Of a stretch of 46,785 nucleotides of DNA, positions 1-7,853 are shown piece by piece. Below the pieces are notes generated by a model, which was given only the letters and a program-made list of their open reading frames with translations, was not told the origin of the DNA and made no database searches. Each line of letters opens with the position of its first letter. The stretch's first letter is position 1. The stretch comes from Clostridium simiarum (GTDB lineage: Bacteria > Bacillota > Clostridia > Clostridiales > Clostridiaceae), in NCBI RefSeq assembly GCF_018919175.1, contig NZ_JAHLQL010000010.1:1-46785 (forward strand), given 5' to 3'. The translations under genes and the position numbers were made by a program.

Positions 1-1
1 A

Positions 2-118
2 TCTGGTGATTATGGCTTAGTGGTAACACCCGTTCCCATTCCGAACACGATGGTTAAGCACTAAAGCGCTGATGGTACTGCAAGGGAGGCCTTGTGGGAG
101 AGTAAGTCGTCGCCAGGT
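2..118 (+). rRNA. rrf: 5S ribosomal RNA
   Basis: The terminal helix is visible: bases 3-10 (CTGGTGAT) pair with 109-116 (GTCGCCAG) with only G-U wobbles. Between them lie the usual 5S internal blocks, including CCGTTCCCATTCCGAACACG at 30-49. The length of about 117 nt is right for a bacterial 5S. It is the end of an rRNA operon whose 16S and 23S genes lie to the left of the window. The tRNA genes follow within 10 nt, so they are co-transcribed with it. The exact ends are good to a base or two. Confidence 0.96.
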
Positions 119-126
119 GAAAACAA

Positions 127-203
127 GGATCTTTAGCTCAGTTGGTTAGAGCAACCGGCTCATAACCGGTAGGTCCGGGGTTCGAGTCCCTGAAGGTCCA
201 CCA
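127..203 (+). tRNA. tRNA with anticodon CAU, probably tRNA-Ile2 (lysidine type), alternatively elongator tRNA-Met
   Basis: A 77-nt cloverleaf with encoded CCA. The anticodon loop is CTCATAA, giving CAU. The acceptor stem pairs fully from base 1 to 72, which rules out initiator tRNA. CAU is shared by Met and by the Ile2 tRNA whose wobble C is converted to lysidine by TilS. The stem has C5-G68 and the body resembles Bacillus-type Ile2 (as I recall it), so I prefer Ile2. It lies 8 nt after the 5S gene in the same transcript. Confidence 0.9.
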
Positions 204-206
204 TAT

Positions 207-282
207 GGGGGTATAGCTCAGCTGGGAGAGCACCTGCCTTGCACGCAGGGGGTCAAGAGTTCGAATCTCTTTATCTCCACCA
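207..282 (+). tRNA. tRNA-Ala (UGC)
   Basis: A 76-nt cloverleaf with encoded CCA. The anticodon is TGC. The acceptor stem pairs G3 with U70, which is the alanine identity element recognised by AlaRS, so the assignment is firm. It lies 3 nt after the CAU tRNA at the end of the rRNA operon. Confidence 0.97.
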
Positions 283-283
283 T

Positions 284-316
284 AAAGTCATGAACTTAGG
301 TTCATGACTTTTTATT
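284..316 (+). terminator. Rho-independent terminator of the rRNA-tRNA operon
   Basis: GTCATGAAC (287-295) pairs with GTTCATGAC (300-308) around a 4-nt loop, and a T-rich run follows. It comes directly after tRNA-Ala, so it ends the rRNA operon. Confidence 0.9.
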
Positions 317-393
317 TTACCCTTGTTTACAAAATATTAATTATACATAAGTGGCTAATTATATTAGAATATAAGGGAGAAAGGGGAGCTTGT

Positions 394-903
394 ATGTTTT
401 ATAGGTTAAAACAGTTCTTATGGGATATAACATCTCCTTTTAAACCTATAGATGATGAGTTTTTAAATAAGTATTTAGATAAAAAAGAATTAGAAGTATT
501 TAATGAATTAAAACCAGCCGAAAAGCATCATTGCATACGGGTAGCTAAGGATGCTTTAAATTATATAAATAAAGAAAATATTAAAGATACTGAATTAGAT
601 CAGTGCTGGTTTATGAAGATTTGCCTTTTACATGATATAGGTAAGAAGTTTGGGTCTTTATCGGTTATAGATAGATCTTTATTGGTTTTAATAAATAAGG
701 TACTTAAAGGAAATATGTGTAAGTATAATAGTAGTAAAAAGGTAGACTTATATTATAATCATCCCATAAAAGGGTATATTTATTTAAAATCTTTAAATAA
801 ATATGATGATAGATTTTTATATATTATCAAAAACCATCACAATTATGACATTAAAGGAGATAAGTTATTGGATATACTAATATATTATGATAACTTAAAT
901 TAA
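394..903 (+). CDS. HD-domain phosphohydrolase-like protein
   Basis: A 169-residue soluble protein. An HD-domain signature, LLHDIGK, lies near residues 78-84, with a preceding histidine pair (HH, about 45-46) and a later KNHHNYD stretch near 148-154. These could supply the usual His/Asp metal ligands of HD hydrolases. The substrate cannot be told. I chose the ATG at 394 because AAGGGGAG precedes it at suitable spacing; a longer frame runs upstream into the terminator and is not credible. The gene ends 13 nt before niaR, so the two are probably co-transcribed. HD proteins of this size are often uncharacterised clostridial paralogues. A role in NAD metabolism would be speculation based only on the neighbour. 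Confidence 0.85.
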   Translation: MFYRLKQFLWDITSPFKPIDDEFLNKYLDKKELEVFNELKPAEKHHCIRVAKDALNYINKENIKDTELDQCWFMKICLLHDIGKKFGSLSVIDRSLLVLINKVLKGNMCKYNSSKKVDLYYNHPIKGYIYLKSLNKYDDRFLYIIKNHHNYDIKGDKLLDILIYYDNLN

Positions 904-916
904 AAGAGGTGATATT

Positions 917-1432
917 TTGGGTTCCAAAGAAAGAAGGGAAAGTATAGAAAAATTATTAATAGAGTCAAATGTTCCACAAAAAGGAATTGATCTTGCCAAT
1001 AATTTTAATGTAACAAGGCAAGTAATTGTAAGAGACATAGCTATATTAAGAGCACAGGGGCTTAATATAATAGCTACACCAGAAGGATATATTATTCCTA
1101 ATATGTATGTAAATCAAGTTAGAAAGCTAATAGCATTAGCACATAGCAGAGCTGAAATAGAAAGTGAGCTTAAATCTATAGTAAAATTTGGTGGAATAAT
1201 AGAAGATGTAATAGTAGAGCATCCTCTTTATGGAGAAATTAAAGCCATGCTTATGATAAAGACTTATGATGATATAAGTAATTTTATTAATAAATTTAAG
1301 CAGTCTAATGCAGAGCCTTTATCTTCACTTACTGGAGGTGTCCACATACATACCGTTAGCGCTGAAAATAATGAAGTTATGGAAAAAATACTTCATGAGC
1401 TAAGAATTAAGGGATTTTTGGTATCAGATTAA
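917..1432 (+). CDS. niaR: NiaR transcriptional repressor (HTH plus 3H domain)
   Basis: A 171-residue regulator. The N-terminal winged helix-turn-helix (about 6-60, DLANNFNVTRQVIVRDIAIL) is followed by a 3H domain with the three diagnostic histidine regions: LAHSRAEIE (about 73), VEHPLYGE (about 100) and GGVHIHTV (about 140). In Firmicutes and Thermotogae, NiaR represses niacin salvage, transport and de novo NAD genes when nicotinic acid binds the 3H domain. The start is TTG at 917, with AGAGGTGA just upstream; no ATG fits. No NAD biosynthetic or niacin transporter gene lies nearby, so its targets must be elsewhere. It may share a transcript with the HD gene 13 nt upstream. Confidence 0.92.
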   Translation: MGSKERRESIEKLLIESNVPQKGIDLANNFNVTRQVIVRDIAILRAQGLNIIATPEGYIIPNMYVNQVRKLIALAHSRAEIESELKSIVKFGGIIEDVIVEHPLYGEIKAMLMIKTYDDISNFINKFKQSNAEPLSSLTGGVHIHTVSAENNEVMEKILHELRIKGFLVSD

Positions 1433-1517
1433 ATGGGATTATTTTTATGTAAGAGGTTAGTGCTTTTTAATGGAGTTATAAATCTCTGATATTTTGCAGG
1501 AGAGGAGTTTAATCACA

Positions 1518-4214
1518 ATGAAGAAAAAATATAAATTAATAATACCTTTAGTACTTATTTTACTTTTATTTGTTTTTTTTATTGATGCAATAGTAGAATT
1601 TGTAATTAATGTAAAATGGTTTAGGGAAGTGGGATATCTTTCAGTATATTTTACTAAGATAGTTGCCACATTAAAATTGATGATACCTATATTTTTAATC
1701 TGTTTTATAGGAATTATGTTATATTATAAAAGTCTTAGAAAAAATTTCATAAAAAATAAAAATATAATAGAAATAAATGCAAAAACTAAAAGAAAGGAAA
1801 GTATAATTTTTTTTAGTTTTAATACCGTATTGTCTTTTTTAATATCCTATATAACAGCATCTACATATTGGTATAGGATTCTTCAATTCAGCAATTCTGT
1901 TAATTTTAATATAAAAGACCCCATCTTCAATAAAGATGTATCCTTTTATATGTTCAAACTTCCACTAATTCAATCATTATTTGCCGCTATGATGGTATTT
2001 TTAATAGTACTTTTAGTTTTAACATTTGTAGCTTACATAGCTATGAATACTAAGGATAAGATTCATAATATAGATTTAAAAAATCCATTTTCAAAAATGA
2101 AATCCATGAAAAGCAATATAACAAGCTATGTTGGAAAGCAGTTAGCTATATTATCTAGCTTATTCCTTATAATGATAGGAATATTTTATATTTTAAAAGC
2201 TTATTATTTAGTTTATAGTCCAAGAGGTGTTGCTTTTGGAGCAAGTTTTACTGATGCTAGAGTTAGCTTGTATTTCTATAGAGGTATATCTGTAGTTGCT
2301 ATTTTATGCTCTATAGTTGTATTTATGAGCGTAATTAAGGGAAAAGTAAAACCAATAATAATATCCATAATAGCAATTGGAGCGCTTATATTGTTAGAAG
2401 GAATTACTTCTTCATTAGTTCAGCAATTTATGGTTAAATCTAATGAACTTGATTTTGAAAGACCTTATATTAAACAAAATATAGATTTTACAAGGAAAGC
2501 TTTTAACATTGATCAAATAAAAGAAAATTTATTTGAAGTAAAGAATGATTTTACAAAAGAAGATATAGGTAAAAATAGAGATATTATAGATAATATAAAA
2601 CTTAATTCCTTTCAACCAGCCTTAGATTTTTATAATCAGGTTCAAGTAATAAGATATTATTATAATTTTAATGATATAGATATAGATAGATATAATATAG
2701 ATGGAAAGTATACTCAAGTATTTATAGCGCCAAGAGAGATAAATTCAGATGAAATAGAACCAAATACATGGTTTAATAAGCATTTGGTATACACCCATGG
2801 ATATGGTGTGGTAATGAGTAAGGTAAACTCTGTTACATCTGATGGAAAACCAAACTTTGTAATTAAAGATATACCGCCAGAAAATAGTACTGATATAAAA
2901 ATAGACAATCCAAGAATATACTTCGGTGAAAATACAAATTATTATGCAATAGTAAACACAAATCAAAGAGAGTTTGATTACCCTAAAGGGGGAGAAAATG
3001 AGACCAATAAGTACGATGGAGCTGCTGGTATAAAAATGTCATTTATTAATAGAGTCTTATTCTCTATAAAAGAAAAAAATATAAAGTTTATGCTATCTAA
3101 TGATATAACTAAGGATAGTAAGATATTAATTAATAGGAATGTAATGGAGAGAGCTAAAACTATAGCACCTTTCTTACATTATGATAAGGATCCTTATATG
3201 GTTATACAGGATGGAAGCTTATATTGGGTTTTAGATGGATATACTACTTCAGATAAATATCCTTTCTCAGAGCCACATAAAGAAATAAATTATATACGAA
3301 ATTCAGCAAAGGTAGTAGTGGATGCTTACAATGGTGATATCAATTTTTATATTTCAGATAAAAATGATCCTATAATAAATAGCTATTCAAAAATATTTAA
3401 AGGATTATTTAAAGATATAGATACTTTACCTAAAGAGTTTGTTGAGCATTTTAGATATCCAGAGGAGATATTTAATATACAATGTAGCGTTTTAGGAAAA
3501 TATCATATAGTAGATCCAGAAGTTATTTATAATGGCGAAGACTTATGGGAGATATCTAAAAACCAAAAGGAAGTTAAGGCTGAATCAAAGCCTACTGAAT
3601 CATCTTATATAGTTACAAGGTTACCAGATCATGACAAAGAAGAAATGATACTTTTTGAGTATTTTAATATGAGGAATAAAGAAAATATGGTAGCTCTATT
3701 TGGAGCAAGAATGGATGGAGATAATTATGGAAAATTAGTTTTATATAAATTTCCACCTAGTAAAACCATATATAGCCCATATTTATTTAAAAATCAGATT
3801 AATCAAGATCCTATAATTTCAAAGGAACTTTCCCTATGGAATACAGAGGGATCAAGAGTTGATTATGGAGATACTATAATATTACCTATAAAAAACTCTC
3901 TTCTTTATGTAGAGCCATTATATTTAAAAGCTAATGGAACAAATAGTATACCAGAGATGAAAAGGGTTATTGTTTCCTATGGAGATAAGATTGTTATGGC
4001 TGAAAATATGGAAAAGGCTCTTGAACAGATATTTAGCAATAATGTAGATAACAAAGCTACTGGAGGTACATCTACATCTGGCAATGAAAATATGAAATTG
4101 GCTAAAGATTTATATGATAAAGCTTTAGAGGCACAGAAAAATGGAGACTGGTCAAAATATGGAGAGTATATAAATGAATTAGGAAAAGTATTAGAACAAT
4201 TAGGTAATAAATAA
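1518..4214 (+). CDS. UPF0182 family large membrane protein
   Basis: An 898-residue protein. The N-terminal third carries about seven hydrophobic segments, beginning LIIPLVLILLLFVFFI after a Lys-rich start, with others near residues 50-70, 100-125, 150-178, 210-230, 255-272 and 285-305. The rest is a large hydrophilic part, probably outside the membrane, with many aromatic and Asp/Asn residues. This layout and length match UPF0182 (COG1615), a family of unknown function common in clostridia and actinobacteria. The C-terminal end has a Gly/Ser/Thr-rich linker and then a short helical tail (KDLYDKALEAQKNGDWSKYG), as in the family. The ATG at 1518 follows GGAGAGGAG; a TTG at 1494 upstream lies before this site and was rejected. 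Confidence 0.9.
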   Translation: MKKKYKLIIPLVLILLLFVFFIDAIVEFVINVKWFREVGYLSVYFTKIVATLKLMIPIFLICFIGIMLYYKSLRKNFIKNKNIIEINAKTKRKESIIFFSFNTVLSFLISYITASTYWYRILQFSNSVNFNIKDPIFNKDVSFYMFKLPLIQSLFAAMMVFLIVLLVLTFVAYIAMNTKDKIHNIDLKNPFSKMKSMKSNITSYVGKQLAILSSLFLIMIGIFYILKAYYLVYSPRGVAFGASFTDARVSLYFYRGISVVAILCSIVVFMSVIKGKVKPIIISIIAIGALILLEGITSSLVQQFMVKSNELDFERPYIKQNIDFTRKAFNIDQIKENLFEVKNDFTKEDIGKNRDIIDNIKLNSFQPALDFYNQVQVIRYYYNFNDIDIDRYNIDGKYTQVFIAPREINSDEIEPNTWFNKHLVYTHGYGVVMSKVNSVTSDGKPNFVIKDIPPENSTDIKIDNPRIYFGENTNYYAIVNTNQREFDYPKGGENETNKYDGAAGIKMSFINRVLFSIKEKNIKFMLSNDITKDSKILINRNVMERAKTIAPFLHYDKDPYMVIQDGSLYWVLDGYTTSDKYPFSEPHKEINYIRNSAKVVVDAYNGDINFYISDKNDPIINSYSKIFKGLFKDIDTLPKEFVEHFRYPEEIFNIQCSVLGKYHIVDPEVIYNGEDLWEISKNQKEVKAESKPTESSYIVTRLPDHDKEEMILFEYFNMRNKENMVALFGARMDGDNYGKLVLYKFPPSKTIYSPYLFKNQINQDPIISKELSLWNTEGSRVDYGDTIILPIKNSLLYVEPLYLKANGTNSIPEMKRVIVSYGDKIVMAENMEKALEQIFSNNVDNKATGGTSTSGNENMKLAKDLYDKALEAQKNGDWSKYGEYINELGKVLEQLGNK

Positions 4215-4233
4215 AAAAGATAATGTTTAAAAA

Positions 4234-4274
4234 TTATCTCCCTCGCTGTAAAATATAGTGAGGGAGATAACTTT
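4234..4274 (+). terminator. Probable terminator after the UPF0182 gene
   Basis: TTATCTCCCTC (4234-4244) pairs perfectly with GAGGGAGATAA (4260-4270). The T-run is short (CTTTG), so it may be weak or act as a processing hairpin. It separates the UPF0182 gene from the FAD oxidoreductase gene. Confidence 0.6.
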
Positions 4275-4315
4275 GTGACATGATTATATTTGTATTGTTA
4301 GGAGGATTTATTTAT

Positions 4316-5707
4316 ATGGATTATGATGTATTAGTTTTGGGCGGAGGAATAATTGGTTGTGCTGTGGCCTATGAACTTTCAAAATATAATCTTAATATAG
4401 CCCTTATAGAAAAGGATTATGATGTAGCTGATGATGTGGCTATGGTAAATGCAGATATAGTTTATGATGGTATAGAGTGCAAAGATGGGCTTATGGCAAA
4501 GTTAGAGATTATGGGTAATAAAATGCTAGAAGAAGTTACTTCTAAATTTAAAGTGCCATTTAAAAGAACAGGCTCATTAATAATAGCAGAAGATGAGAAG
4601 TCTGTAAAAACAATAGAAGATATGTATTTAAGAGCTAAAGATAGAGGCATAGACAATGTAGAAATCATAGATAACAATGAAGTGTATAAGCTAGAGCCTA
4701 ATTTAACTATTGAAGTTAAAAAGGCTATATACTCTAAAAATATAGGTGTTGTTAGTCCATATGATTTAGCTATAGCTTATGCAGAAGTGGCTTTTGATAA
4801 TGGAGTAAATTTTAGATTAGAAGAAGAGGTTTTAGATATACAAAAGTTATCTAAAGGTCTTAAGGTAACTACAAATAAAAATAAGTTTACTTGCAAGGTT
4901 GTTGTAAATACAATACCTAAGGACATGTATTCTATAGATACTGACAAAACCTATGAAAAGGAAAAAAGTGAAATACTTACATATATGCTTTTAGAAAATG
5001 AGTATAAAAACTATTTTTCAAAGGTTGTATTTTCTATGAAAGAGGATGAAAAAAAATACTCTGTTCCAACTTTAACTGGAGGGATTATTGGAGCATCTAT
5101 AACACAAAATGTAGTTGATTTTAGCACTGCTTTAAATAGTGTATCTAGACTTATAGGCAATATAAATACTGAAAGTATAAAGACTGTGTATCATTCAAAT
5201 TTCTATAGAGATAATATAATTGTAGATGATAGCGAAATAAATCAAGGATACGTAAAGGTTATGGGAAGAAATTATTCTCAGGTGACCTTGGCACCGGCTA
5301 TAGCAAACTTAATTTGTGAAAGTATAACTAGCAGTTTAAAAAGTAAAAACAAGAAAAATTTTATAGATAAAAGAAGAGATTTTTATAAATTTAGGGAATT
5401 ATCTATAGAAGAAAAAGATCAAATAATAAGCTTAGATAAAAGATATGGAAAGATAATATGTATGTGCAATCAGATAACAGAGGGAGAGATAATAGATTGC
5501 ATAAGAAGACCTTTAGGAGCTAGGACTGTTGAGGGAATAAAGAGAAGAACTGGAGCTACTTTTGGAAATTGCCAAGGTGCATATTGTTTAAGTAAAATAG
5601 TATCTATACTTGCAAGAGAGACTGATAAAAAGCTTACGGAAATTATTAAGGACTCCAAGCATTCTAAAATGTTAATAGGAAGGATTAAAGAGTTTAATGA
5701 GATGTAA
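4316..5707 (+). CDS. GlpA/LhgO-like FAD-dependent oxidoreductase with C-terminal [2Fe-2S] (BFD-like) domain
   Basis: A 463-residue protein. An N-terminal Rossmann FAD motif, GGGIIG (9-14), ends with the acidic IEK of the second strand, as in DAO-fold dehydrogenases. The C-terminal domain has C382-x-C384 and C419-x4-C424, the BFD-like iron-sulfur pattern seen in anaerobic glycerol-3-phosphate dehydrogenase GlpA and relatives. Between them several family positions look changed. The usual NSGIVHAGYD-like segment reads NADIVYDGIE, the FAGLRP-like segment reads YHSNFYRDN, and the GINSPGLT-like segment reads GRNYSQVT. The substrate may therefore differ or activity may be reduced. The ATG at 4316 follows TAGGAGG; an earlier in-frame ATG at 4280 has no good site. 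A DUF1667 gene follows 12 nt later. In typical clusters an NADH-oxidase-like flavoprotein gene sits between the two, and it is absent here. Confidence 0.85.
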   Translation: MDYDVLVLGGGIIGCAVAYELSKYNLNIALIEKDYDVADDVAMVNADIVYDGIECKDGLMAKLEIMGNKMLEEVTSKFKVPFKRTGSLIIAEDEKSVKTIEDMYLRAKDRGIDNVEIIDNNEVYKLEPNLTIEVKKAIYSKNIGVVSPYDLAIAYAEVAFDNGVNFRLEEEVLDIQKLSKGLKVTTNKNKFTCKVVVNTIPKDMYSIDTDKTYEKEKSEILTYMLLENEYKNYFSKVVFSMKEDEKKYSVPTLTGGIIGASITQNVVDFSTALNSVSRLIGNINTESIKTVYHSNFYRDNIIVDDSEINQGYVKVMGRNYSQVTLAPAIANLICESITSSLKSKNKKNFIDKRRDFYKFRELSIEEKDQIISLDKRYGKIICMCNQITEGEIIDCIRRPLGARTVEGIKRRTGATFGNCQGAYCLSKIVSILARETDKKLTEIIKDSKHSKMLIGRIKEFNEM

Positions 5708-5719
5708 GGGGGAATAAAA

Positions 5720-6082
5720 TTGATTGATAAAATATTATGTGAAGAGTGTCCCAAAAGGTGTGTTCTTGACATATATAAATATGAGGATGAAATTGAAATA
5801 AAGGGAAATCAATGTGAAGTAGGTATAGAGTACGGAATAAAAAGAATGAGAGATAATAAAAGAATATTTACAACTCTTGTTAGAATGAAAGGTTCTTCAA
5901 AACATACTGTGGTGCCAGTTAAAAGCAGTGCCCCTATAGATAAAAGCTTATGGATTGAATGTTCAAAGGCTTTAAGTAGACTACATGTTGGTCCACCTAT
6001 AAGTATTGGAGATATTATATGTAAAAACATTTTAAATACAGGAGTAGATATAGTGTGCAATATAAACGTAAAGAGAGATTAA
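5720..6082 (+). CDS. DUF1667 protein, CxxC-type partner of GlpA-like oxidoreductase
   Basis: A 120-residue protein. It opens with C7-x2-C10-x3-C14 and then C32, a likely metal or Fe-S site, followed by the TTLVRM and VPVKSSAPIDK segments and a C-terminal half that reads like DUF1667 (VGPPISIGDIICKNIL). DUF1667 proteins are usually the third gene of anaerobic glycerol-3-phosphate dehydrogenase clusters, probably as a small redox subunit. The start is TTG at 5720, behind AAGGGGGAA. The 12-nt gap from the upstream gene indicates one operon. The missing middle gene makes the pair unusual. Confidence 0.85.
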   Translation: MIDKILCEECPKRCVLDIYKYEDEIEIKGNQCEVGIEYGIKRMRDNKRIFTTLVRMKGSSKHTVVPVKSSAPIDKSLWIECSKALSRLHVGPPISIGDIICKNILNTGVDIVCNINVKRD

Positions 6083-6139
6083 AAATATTACACATAAAAT
6101 GTATTTTATGTTGTTATAAATAATTTATATGGTATAATA

Positions 6140-6168
6140 TTGACATGATTTGATATAATATATATAAT
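6140..6168 (+). promoter_or_regulatory. Consensus housekeeping promoter for the serS T-box transcript
   Basis: TTGACA (6140-6145), a 17-nt spacer, then TATAAT (6163-6168): a perfect match to both hexamers at ideal spacing. It lies just upstream of the T-box leader. Such strength fits a gene whose output is set by leader termination rather than by initiation. Confidence 0.85.
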
Positions 6169-6192
6169 ATAATATAAAAAAATAATACAAAC

Positions 6193-6412
6193 CGTTGAAG
6201 AGGCTAGTATTAGAGTAATAGGTTAAAGAGAGTCAGTGGAAGGTGTAAACTGATACCTTTACTTTAAGAATCCACCTTGGAGGGACTGTGATGAGCAGTA
6301 CGGATTTTCCGTTAAAATTTATAAAGAGAGTCAATTAGATATATTTAGTTGATTAACTAGGGTGGCAACGCGGAGCTTTTCGTCCCTTATTGGGTAGAGG
6401 CTCCTTTTTTAT
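6193..6412 (+). promoter_or_regulatory. T-box riboswitch leader, serine-specific (UCC specifier)
   Basis: The T-box core AGGGTGGCAACGCGG lies at 6359-6373, and a terminator follows: GGAGC (6372-6376) pairs with GCTCC (6400-6404) ahead of a T6 run. Stem I holds the distal GGTGTAAAC element near 6242-6250. The specifier region reads GAATCCACCTTGGAG, placing the codon UCC (Ser) at 6271-6273 before the conserved ACCTT-GAG stretch. Uncharged tRNA-Ser(GGA) should pair there and stabilise the antiterminator, turning on serS. The specifier agrees with the downstream gene. No tRNA-Ser(GGA) gene is in this window. Confidence 0.95.
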
Positions 6413-6464
6413 TTGTCTAAATTAATGTATTTTAATAAATATTAAGGATAAAAGGAGTGGTATC

Positions 6465-7745
6465 ATGTTAGATTTAAAAAGAATAAGAAAAAATCCTGAA
6501 GAAATTAAAAAAGCTTTGGCTGATAGAGGGGAAGATTTTGATGTATCAGTCATAGATGAAATTGTAAACTTAGATGAAGAAAGAAGACAAATCTTAGTTG
6601 AAGTTGAAACCTTAAAAGGAAAGAGAAATCAAGTATCTTCAGAGATACCTAAGCTTAAAAAGGCTGGGGAAGATGTAGAGCCTATAATGAAGGAAATGAG
6701 AGAGCTTGGAGATAAAATTAAGGAGTTTGATATTAGAGTTTCAGAAATAGATGAAAGAATAAAGTATATAATGCTTAGAATACCTAATATACCAAATCCT
6801 AAGGTTCCAGATGGAGCTTCTGATGAAGACAATATAGAAATGAAAAAATGGGCAGAGCCAACAAGCTTTAGCTTTGAAGCAAAAGCTCACTGGGATATTG
6901 CTTCAAACCTTGACATTATTGACTTTGAAAGAGCAAGTAAAATAACAGGATCAAGATTTGCTATATACAAAGGACTAGGAGCAAGACTTGAAAGAGCTGT
7001 TATTAATTATTTTCTAGATAAGCACATTTATGATAATGGATATACTGAAATATTACCACCTTTTATGGTTAATAGAGAGAGTATGACTGGTACTGGACAG
7101 CTTCCAAAGTTTGAAGAGGACGCATTTAAACTTTCTAATGAGGATTATTTCATGATTCCTACAGCAGAGGTTCCTGTAACTAATATGTATAGAGATGAAA
7201 CTTTTAATGGGGATATATTACCTATAAAACATTGTGCTTATAGTGCTTGTTTTAGAGCAGAGGCTGGTTCTGCTGGAAGAGATACTAGAGGACTTATAAG
7301 ACAACATCAATTTAACAAAGTTGAGCTAGTTAAATTCTGTAAACCAGATCAGTCTTATGAAGAGTTAGATAAGCTTGTAGCTGATGCAGAGTCAGTACTT
7401 CAAGGATTAAATCTTCCTTATAGAATGGTAAGAATATGTAAAGGTGATTTAGGATTTACTGCTGCATTAAAATATGACTTAGAGGTTTGGATGCCAAGTT
7501 ATAATAGATATGTTGAAATATCAAGCTGTAGTAATTTTGAAGACTTCCAAGCAAGAAGAGCTAACATTAAATACAAGGAAACTCCAAAAGACAAACCTCA
7601 ATTTGTTCACACATTAAATGGATCAGGGCTTGCTATAGGAAGAACTGTAGCTGCAATACTTGAAAACTTCCAAAGGGAAGATGGAACTGTAGAAATTCCA
7701 GAAGTATTAAGACCTTATATGGGTGGGGCTGAAGAGATTAAGTAA
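6465..7745 (+). CDS. serS: Seryl-tRNA synthetase
   Basis: A 426-residue class II synthetase that charges tRNA-Ser. The N-terminal part (about 1-105) is the long antiparallel coiled-coil arm that grips the extra arm of tRNA-Ser. The catalytic core follows: motif 2 region FRAEAGSAGRDTRGLIRQHQF near 261-281 and motif 3 region LNGSGLAIGRTVAAILE near 385-401. Length is normal. The ATG at 6465 follows AAAGGAGTGG. The gene stands alone between a T-box leader and its own terminator, so serine-tRNA charging controls it. Confidence 0.98.
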   Translation: MLDLKRIRKNPEEIKKALADRGEDFDVSVIDEIVNLDEERRQILVEVETLKGKRNQVSSEIPKLKKAGEDVEPIMKEMRELGDKIKEFDIRVSEIDERIKYIMLRIPNIPNPKVPDGASDEDNIEMKKWAEPTSFSFEAKAHWDIASNLDIIDFERASKITGSRFAIYKGLGARLERAVINYFLDKHIYDNGYTEILPPFMVNRESMTGTGQLPKFEEDAFKLSNEDYFMIPTAEVPVTNMYRDETFNGDILPIKHCAYSACFRAEAGSAGRDTRGLIRQHQFNKVELVKFCKPDQSYEELDKLVADAESVLQGLNLPYRMVRICKGDLGFTAALKYDLEVWMPSYNRYVEISSCSNFEDFQARRANIKYKETPKDKPQFVHTLNGSGLAIGRTVAAILENFQREDGTVEIPEVLRPYMGGAEEIK

Positions 7746-7752
7746 TAAGTAA

Positions 7753-7796
7753 AAAGATTAACGCAAAAATATTATTTTGTGTTAATCTTTTTTTAT
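7753..7796 (+). terminator. Rho-independent terminator of serS
   Basis: AAAGATTAACGCAAAA (7753-7768) pairs with TTTTGTGTTAATCTTT, with one G-U, around a short loop; a run of seven or more T follows. Confidence 0.92.
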
Positions 7797-7802
7797 ATAT
7801 TA

Positions 7803-7827
7803 AAACTATTTTTAACATAGGTACGTC
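7803..7827 (+). promoter_or_regulatory. Candidate ECF-type promoter of the sigma-factor operon
   Basis: AAAC (7803-7806), a 17-nt spacer and CGTC (7824-7827) resemble the AAC / CGTC elements of SigM/SigX/SigW-type promoters. The site lies 27 nt before the start of an ECF sigma gene, where an autoregulated promoter is expected. It rests on short motifs, so it is suggestive only. Confidence 0.45.
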
Positions 7828-7853
7828 TAATTTATGAAGGGAGGGGGAATATA

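Noticed and set aside
304..393. N-terminal extension of the HD protein to an upstream start at 304
   Set aside because: The extension would begin inside the rRNA operon terminator and has no ribosome site; the ATG at 394 has one.
1457..1669. Minus-strand open frames opposite serS, addA, sbcC, UPF0182 and others
   Set aside because: They lie wholly inside well-supported genes on the other strand, lack ribosome sites and have low-complexity translations mirroring the AT-rich codons.
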